Positions 12,179 to 16,557 of a DNA stretch of 16,557 nt are shown here, in pieces (position 1 is the first letter of the stretch; every line of letters begins with the position of its first letter). Made by a program: the position numbers and the translations under genes. The DNA is from Sutterella sp. (GTDB lineage Bacteria; Pseudomonadota; Gammaproteobacteria; Burkholderiales; Burkholderiaceae_F). The notes beneath the pieces were generated by a model. It was not told where the DNA came from. It ran no database searches and saw only the letters and a list, made by a program, of their open reading frames with translations. The stretch lies in NCBI GenBank assembly GCA_020025915.1, contig JAHHRH010000030.1, positions 1 through 16,557 of the forward strand, written 5' to 3'.

Positions 12179-13105
12179 TTAGACGTAGAGCGCCGTCGAG
12201 AGATAGCGTTCGCCCGAGTCTGGAAGCATCACCACAATGGTTTTGCCCTTCATTTCAGGACGTAATGCCACTTGGGTGGCTGCCCAAAGCACGGCACCAC
12301 TTGAAATACCGACCAAGAAGCCTTCCTTTTGCGGTAACGCGCGAGCAGTTGCCAAAGCGTCTTCGTTACTTACTGGAATGACTTCGTCGACCACTGATCC
12401 ATCGTAGTTTTTTGGAATGAAGTTGGCACCAATACCCTGAATAGCATGCGGACCCGCAATGCCCTTTGAAATCAAAGGACTGGCTTTCGGTTCAACCGCC
12501 ACAACACGAATATTGGGGTTCTTGGATTTGAGAAAGCGTCCCGTGCCACTGACGGTACCACCCGTACCGACACCTGCAATAAAGCAGTCGATCTTACCCT
12601 CCGTATCTGTCCAGATTTCGGGACCCGTGGTCTGCATATGGGCTTTAGGGTTGTCGGGATTATCAAATTGGCTCGGGATAAAGCTTCCAGGAATTTCTTT
12701 AGCCAAAGCTTCTGCTTTTTCAACAGCACCGGCCATGCCTTTAGCGCCTTCAGTTAAGACTACTTCACCACCATAGGCTTGAAGGAGTTTACGGCGTTCA
12801 ATGCTCATGGTTTCAGGTATCGTAAAGATGGCGCGATAGCCTCGAGCGGCGGCGATGCTCGCTAGCCCAATACCAGTATTACCAGACGTTGGTTCAATAA
12901 TGACGGCGCCCGGCTTTAATTTGCCCGTCTTCTCGGCTTCACGAATCATCGAGAGCGCAATACGATCTTTGGCGCTTCCTGCCGGGTTAAAGCTTTCAAC
13001 CTTAGCCAAAAGCGTAGCTTCAAGGTCATGAGCTTTAACCCAGCGGTTGAGTTGCACTAAGGGGGTTGAGCCGACGAGCTCGGTGATCGAATCGTAGATC
13101 GGCAT
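12179..13105 (-). CDS. cysK: Cysteine synthase A (O-acetylserine sulfhydrylase)
   Basis: This 308-residue PLP enzyme makes cysteine from O-acetylserine and sulfide in the cytoplasm. The start MPIYDSITELVGSTPLVQL matches the family N-terminus. The PLP lysine is K46 in NPAGSAKDRIA. The substrate loop TSGNTG is at 73-78 and the phosphate-binding glycine loop GVGTGGTVSGTG at 178-189. The C-terminus MLPDSGERYLST is typical of CysK rather than CysM. A longer reading from 13183 adds 26 residues unlike the family; ATG 13105 has AAAGGA a few bases upstream and is preferred. It heads a two-gene unit with the E1-like gene. No clear promoter was identified; possible weak boxes lie around 13160-13200 on the minus strand. 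Confidence 0.95.
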   Translation of the reverse strand: MPIYDSITELVGSTPLVQLNRWVKAHDLEATLLAKVESFNPAGSAKDRIALSMIREAEKTGKLKPGAVIIEPTSGNTGIGLASIAAARGYRAIFTIPETMSIERRKLLQAYGGEVVLTEGAKGMAGAVEKAEALAKEIPGSFIPSQFDNPDNPKAHMQTTGPEIWTDTEGKIDCFIAGVGTGGTVSGTGRFLKSKNPNIRVVAVEPKASPLISKGIAGPHAIQGIGANFIPKNYDGSVVDEVIPVSNEDALATARALPQKEGFLVGISSGAVLWAATQVALRPEMKGKTIVVMLPDSGERYLSTALYV

Positions 13106-13369
13106 ATCACATGTCCTTTTTACTTTGTCACCATCGGATGGCCATTTGAAGCCACTATAAATTTCAAAACGCGTAGAATACATCCAATGTGAACGAATAA
13201 CAGATCGTTCAAGTATAGGGGGAAGGTATCACGCTACGCAATGACGACAATGCCTTGTTACGCTTTACCAAGGTTCGTTGATTTGATTGTCTGTGAAATC
13301 ATGATGGCTTAATGTCAATCATTTATTGCCAGTCTCCTCAAGCTCACGTAGCGCTTCATTTACCACAAC

Positions 13370-13400
13370 TTGACGTTCTCTCCGTCGTGAACGGCGGAGA
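13370..13400 (-). repeat. Solo right end of the same IS200/IS605 family
   Basis: Read on the minus strand this is CTCCGCCGTTCACGACGGAG followed by AGAACGTCAA. It matches the right end of the IS at 2436-2467 almost base for base, including loop TTCA and the terminal AACGTCAA. One stem change (A to G) still allows a G-T pair. No tnpA or recognisable tnpB accompanies it, so it is a relic left by decay or deletion of a former copy. Similarity stops sharply after AACGTCAA, which marks the outer IS boundary. Confidence 0.75.
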
Positions 13401-13564
13401 TTCTATTCTTGTGTGATGTACTGGTCGATCGATTGATTAAAACGGTCGGCGAGGTATGGAAATGTGATATTTTTCATCGTGCCATATATAGACCTATACG
13501 ACATCACAAATCCAAACCGTATCGCATCGAAACAATTGTCTACATTAGGTTACGAAGGTCAAGC

Positions 13565-13592
13565 AACAAAGCCCCGATGAAGGGGCTTTGTT
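13565..13592 (-). terminator. Intrinsic terminator of the DAHP synthase gene
   Basis: AACAAAGCCCC (13565-13575) and GGGGCTTTGTT (13582-13592) form a perfect 11-bp stem with a six-base loop, about 25 nt beyond the aroF stop. Each strand ends in a short U-rich arm (CTTTGTT), so it can act in both directions. Confidence 0.8.
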
Positions 13593-13617
13593 ATTTCGAC
13601 TAAGTGGTCATTCTAAT

Positions 13618-14700
13618 CTATCGTTGACGGAAGGCTCTCAAATCAGCGGCCGCATTTCGTAATATTCGTTCGGTCGTCTCCCAGTCGATACAAGCATCTG
13701 TGACAGAGACACCGTACTTGAGTTCAGAGAGATCCGAAGGAATCTTTTGATTGCCAGCATTGATGTTACTTTCGAGCATCACACCGCAAATCGATTGGTT
13801 GCCGTTCAATATTTGCGTCAAGCAGTCATGCAAAACGAAGGGCTGCAGTTCATGGTTCTTCATGCTATTGGCATGTGAGCAGTCAACGATGATGCGTTTT
13901 GCGAGCCCTGCCTTTTCAAGGGCTTTTTCGGCAAGCATGATGCTCACCGTATCGTAGTTCGGACGGCCCCCGCCACCGCGCAAGACTAAGTGGCCATAAC
14001 GGTTACCGCGCGTATAGACCACGGCACTACGACCGTCTTCATACATACCCAAGAAGTGGTGACCTGTCATACTCGACTTGATGGCGTTGATGGCCGTGTC
14101 GAGTGAGCCATCTGTACTGTTTTTAAAGCCAACAGGCGCAGACAAGCCACTGGCCATTTCACGGTGTGTTTGGCTCTCTGACGTGCGTGCTCCAATGGCG
14201 TACCAACTGATCAGTTCCCCTAAGTACTGAGGGCTAAATGGATCAAGCGCTTCGGTCGCCAAGGGTAATCCCGTTTCGGTGATATCTAGTAAGAGCTGGC
14301 GAGCCTTCAACATCCCTTCGGCAATTTGAAATGAACCATCCATATGCGGGTCATTGACATAGCCCTTCCAACCCGTCACGGTACGGGGCTTTTCAAAGTA
14401 GACGCGCATCACTAAAAGTAATTGGTCCGAGACTTCTTCAGACAACTTGGCGAGACGCTCGGCGTAATCCATAGCGGCCATCGGGTCATGTATCGAACAA
14501 GGCCCCGTAATCACCAATAGACGCTTATCTTCTCCGCGAAGCACCTTACGAATCGCACTACGGCCTTGACGAACAACTTCAGCGGTACGATCGGTCATCG
14601 GCGCATTCTGTTTAATCTCTGCTGGCGACGCCATCGCTGTGAATCGCTCAATATTAAGGTCTTCAAGTTCGTCAGTAAGGATAGGTTGCATTTCTTGCAT
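13618..14700 (-). CDS. aroF: 3-deoxy-7-phosphoheptulonate (DAHP) synthase, class I, AroF-like
   Basis: This 360-residue enzyme condenses phosphoenolpyruvate and erythrose 4-phosphate in the first step of aromatic amino acid synthesis. Metal ligands by alignment with E. coli enzymes are C68 in GPCSIHD (66-72), H275 in DCSHANS, E310 in VMLESN and D336 in TDACIDWE. Substrate motifs KPRT (104-107), GARTSESQTHRE (170-181) and VGFKNSTDG (190-198) are complete. The core GLPLATEALDP...SPQYLGEL and the late KYGVSVTDACI follow the tyrosine-sensitive AroF more closely than AroG, but the true feedback amino acid cannot be read safely. The start is supported by GGAG at 14710-14713, nine bases upstream. 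No leader peptide or T-box was recognised, and the gene stands alone. Confidence 0.93.
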   Translation of the reverse strand: MQEMQPILTDELEDLNIERFTAMASPAEIKQNAPMTDRTAEVVRQGRSAIRKVLRGEDKRLLVITGPCSIHDPMAAMDYAERLAKLSEEVSDQLLLVMRVYFEKPRTVTGWKGYVNDPHMDGSFQIAEGMLKARQLLLDITETGLPLATEALDPFSPQYLGELISWYAIGARTSESQTHREMASGLSAPVGFKNSTDGSLDTAINAIKSSMTGHHFLGMYEDGRSAVVYTRGNRYGHLVLRGGGGRPNYDTVSIMLAEKALEKAGLAKRIIVDCSHANSMKNHELQPFVLHDCLTQILNGNQSICGVMLESNINAGNQKIPSDLSELKYGVSVTDACIDWETTERILRNAAADLRAFRQR

Positions 14701-14904
14701 GTTGCATATCTCCGGTCACCCTCCTCGGCACTGAAGGATGACGCAAGTTCTTTTACCTGTTACCTTATCGTCGCAGATTTTGAGAAGGTTTGCGTCAGGA
14801 AAGTGTCTTAGTTGACATAGCATCAGTTTGTGTGATGTCCCTTTTTTTCAATAGGCATACTGATCTATGACAACCATACTTCACTAAGAACGCTACACCA
14901 CCAG

Positions 14905-16063
14905 TCACCGCTCTGGTTGTGTGACTTTACGCAAGAACATTAAGTGGCTTTCATATTCATCAAAGACCGCATGAATGAGTTGCGCTTCTGTCCATCCCAT
15001 GACGTCATAGTCACGACTCCCTTCTTTTAGGATGATTTCAGCCCGAGCATATTGACTCGGAAGGTCTTCTCTAAATCCGGGAGAGTTGTCTGCTGCAATG
15101 CTACATTCAGGTAACGCGTATCGGCATAACTTGATTGAGAGGACAAAGTCTGGATGACCGTCAATAGCGATCCTAAAGTCCACACGCTCAAAACCTTCAG
15201 ACGCTTCAGCGATGAGGCCTTCTCGTCTCAAGGCTGTTGCCAGATGGGTTAATGCTGGCGCAGCGGCCTCACGTAAGTATCGAGAGACACGTTTGTCGTC
15301 AGGATAGAAGACCAATTTTTTTAAACATTTTTGCCAAGCTTTACGGCTACTGGTTAATGTCATTAAGGCGTTGCCTTGATTCCAACCTGCTCGTGATGAA
15401 GGTGCGCAAGCAGTAGATAGTCGGCTTCGACGTTTTAAGTCATCCATGTGAAGTGACCTCATAAGTCCTACAAGCGCGACCAATAAAATGATGGCAAACG
15501 GTAATGCTGTGATCAGGGTTAAGGTTTGCAAGGCATTGAGTCCACCTGAAATCAACAAAGCTAACGCAACAAGCCCAATTAAGGCGCTCCACAAACTCGT
15601 TGTCCAACGGTCGTCTCTTTCGCGCCACCAGACATCAGTTGGTCAACGACCAAAGTACCACTATCGGCGGACGTGACAAAGAAAATCACAACCATAAGCA
15701 TACCGACAAAACTTAATAAGGTTGACGCAGGAAAATACGAAAAGAACTTAGATAAAGCGACTGATCAGCTAAGACCGCTTCTGCAAGTGCTGCGTGGTGT
15801 AATTCGCTGATCAAATATATCGCCTTATTTCCGAACCCAGTCATCCACAAGAACGTGAAGATAGCTGGCACAACTAAAACACCAAGAACGAACTCTCGAA
15901 TGGTACGCCCTCGTGAAATACGCGCAATAAACAGTCCAACAAAGGGTGACCACGACAGCCACCACGCCCAATAAAGAAGCGTCCAACCTCCGAGCCAATC
16001 AGGGTCGGCCGGCGTATAACTGTATAGGTTGAACAAATGGCCCGCGCATTCTCGCTCGTTCAC
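14905..16063 (-). pseudogene. betT: betT choline/betaine (BCCT) transporter, frameshifted and IS-interrupted
   Basis: Three consecutive minus-strand frames together encode the C-terminal part of a BCCT transporter. Segment one (16063 to about 15750) has DWLGGWTLLYWAWWLSWSPF and GLFIARISRGRTIREFVLG, the family's core helices. Segment two (about 15745 to 15628), shifted by one base, has KFFSYFPASTLLSFVGM and the BCCT motif FFVTSADSG. Segment three (about 15620 to 14905), shifted again, has LWSALIGLVAL and then the long cytoplasmic tail of BetT ending YDVMGWTEAQLIHAVFDEYE. The shifts lie near 15744-15757 and 15609-15629. The 5' part is separated by an IS200/IS605 element at about 16064-16070. 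The tail is the feature that marks BetT, the proton-driven choline importer, rather than a generic BCCT. The gene cannot make a functional protein. Confidence 0.88.
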
Positions 16064-16557
16064 TGGCGAGTCAAGCGTGCCGACGATTTTGTGAATTTCT
16101 CCGTAAGGCTTTAGAGGTTTTAATTGCCTTTTCGCTGGGAGGGGTCTGTTGTTGTTCGATATATCGCTTCACAACCTCAATGCTCGCTCCTGCGCAAGAG
16201 ACTACACAATAACTGGGCGACCAGAAGTGCTTTCCCCAAAGCATTGTTTGGATGCGATCTGCGTATTCGCGTCTAATGATGTAGGAGGACTTGCCTTTGA
16301 GTTTACTGACTAAATTCGCAACGGCAACCTTCGGGTGAACAGAAATCATCATATGTATATGGTCATGTTCACCGCCAAACTCTAACAGCTCGCAATCCAT
16401 TTGATCACAGGTTTCGGCCATGATCTCTTTAGTTCTATCAAGCATCTCTTTTGTAAATACGCCTCGCCTGTATTTTGTAACAAAGACGAGATGAATTTCG
16501 TTTTTGTATAAACAGCTTCTACCAGTTCTCCATCCGTACATTTCAATCCTCAGACTA
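16064..16557. mobile_element. Second IS200/IS605-family element, left part, cut by the window edge
   Basis: The betT reading frame is lost at about 16064-16070, just beyond TTCAC at 16059-16063, and a TnpA gene follows on the minus strand. The orientation matches the first element: left end next to the tnpA stop, with tnpB expected on the plus strand beyond 16557. The exact left boundary is uncertain by a few bases. This tnpA is clearly diverged from the first one, so it is a different member of the family. Confidence 0.8.
16071..16541 (-). CDS. tnpA: IS200/IS605 Y1 transposase TnpA
   Basis: This 156-residue HUH single-strand transposase is intact at its N-terminus (RTGRSCLYKNEIHLVFVTKYRR region). 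The HUH motif is H61-I62-H63 in HDHIHMM, and the catalytic tyrosine is Y127 in VVKRYIEQQ with Q131 four residues on. WSPSYCVVS (107-115) is the family's WSPSYF/Y motif. It is about 20 residues longer than usual. The tail after residue 133 (PSEKAIKTSKALRRNSQNRRHA) is basic, and its stop (16071-16073) lies practically at the junction with betT, so the frame appears to read through the whole left end. The start is supported by GAGGA at 16547-16551. It looks capable of activity. Confidence 0.92.
   Translation of the reverse strand: MYGWRTGRSCLYKNEIHLVFVTKYRRGVFTKEMLDRTKEIMAETCDQMDCELLEFGGEHDHIHMMISVHPKVAVANLVSKLKGKSSYIIRREYADRIQTMLWGKHFWSPSYCVVSCAGASIEVVKRYIEQQQTPPSEKAIKTSKALRRNSQNRRHA

Larger units (their letters stand above)
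13106..13617. other. 512-nt intergenic region with IS relic and terminator
   Basis: Upstream of cysK there is AT-rich sequence that should hold its promoter. A dyad TGATT-N8-AATCA occurs near 13282-13299. A solo IS right end lies at 13370-13400 (minus orientation) and the aroF terminator at 13565-13592. On the minus strand an open frame of about 48 codons (about 13552 down to TAG at 13403-13405) ends just upstream of the solo right end, in the place a tnpB tail would occupy. It contains MKNITFPYLADRFNQSI and ends YITQE. I do not recognise it, and it may not be a gene. Confidence 0.45.

Noticed and set aside
14814..14850. TTGACA plus a CATCA/TGATG dyad and T-run upstream of aroF
   Set aside because: It faces the plus strand, where no gene lies nearby, and has no good -10. 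Assigning a promoter or terminator role was not justified.
1..16557. CRISPR array, tRNA, rRNA or phage genes
   Set aside because: No regularly spaced repeats, no tRNA-like cloverleaf and no phage protein motifs were seen. The only dispersed repeats are IS parts and short dyads.

Overview
The window reads as a chromosomal segment of a mid-GC Gram-negative proteobacterium, probably a beta- or gammaproteobacterium (low to moderate confidence; no rRNA or tRNA is present). The supporting genes are a two-domain type II QueF, an AroF-type DAHP synthase, BetT, HU, and a TonB/ExbB/ExbD system with an outer-membrane receptor. IS200/IS605 elements are scattered through it.

Left part (1-2467). A 60-nt tnpB tail sits at the left edge. 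Next comes an orphan HigA-like antitoxin homologue on the minus strand, then a 632-nt gene-poor stretch with a perfect FNR-type box and several dyads. An HU gene with a clear terminator follows. Then comes an IS200/IS605 element with divergent tnpA and tnpB. Its tnpA has a TGA at codon 9 of the best-supported reading frame, and its tnpB has lost its middle but keeps both ends of the element.

Middle part (2468-11373). queF is translationally coupled to an Rrf2-family regulator that has three Fe-S-type cysteines and an unusual C-terminal AT-hook. After a strong terminator comes the centrepiece, a compact eight-gene plus-strand operon: TonB-dependent receptor, class I SAM methyltransferase, TroA/ZnuA-superfamily binding protein, ABC ATPase, ABC permease, TonB, ExbB and ExbD. 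Gaps are 18 nt or less, and two junctions are ATGA overlaps. It would carry a substrate, most likely a metal ion or metal chelate, from the outer membrane to the cytoplasm with its own energiser. The binding protein lacks the usual ligand pattern of ZnuA and has a Tat-like signal, so the substrate is not assumed to be zinc. A palindrome, TAGGTA-A-TACCTA, overlaps a candidate promoter of the operon.

Right part (11372-16557, minus strand). A cysK plus MoeB/ThiF-type E1-like gene pair is followed by a 512-nt gap holding a solo IS right-end hairpin and the aroF terminator. Next are the aroF-type gene and a betT choline-transporter pseudogene. betT has two frameshifts and is cut at its 5' side by a second IS200/IS605 element, whose tnpA runs to the window edge.
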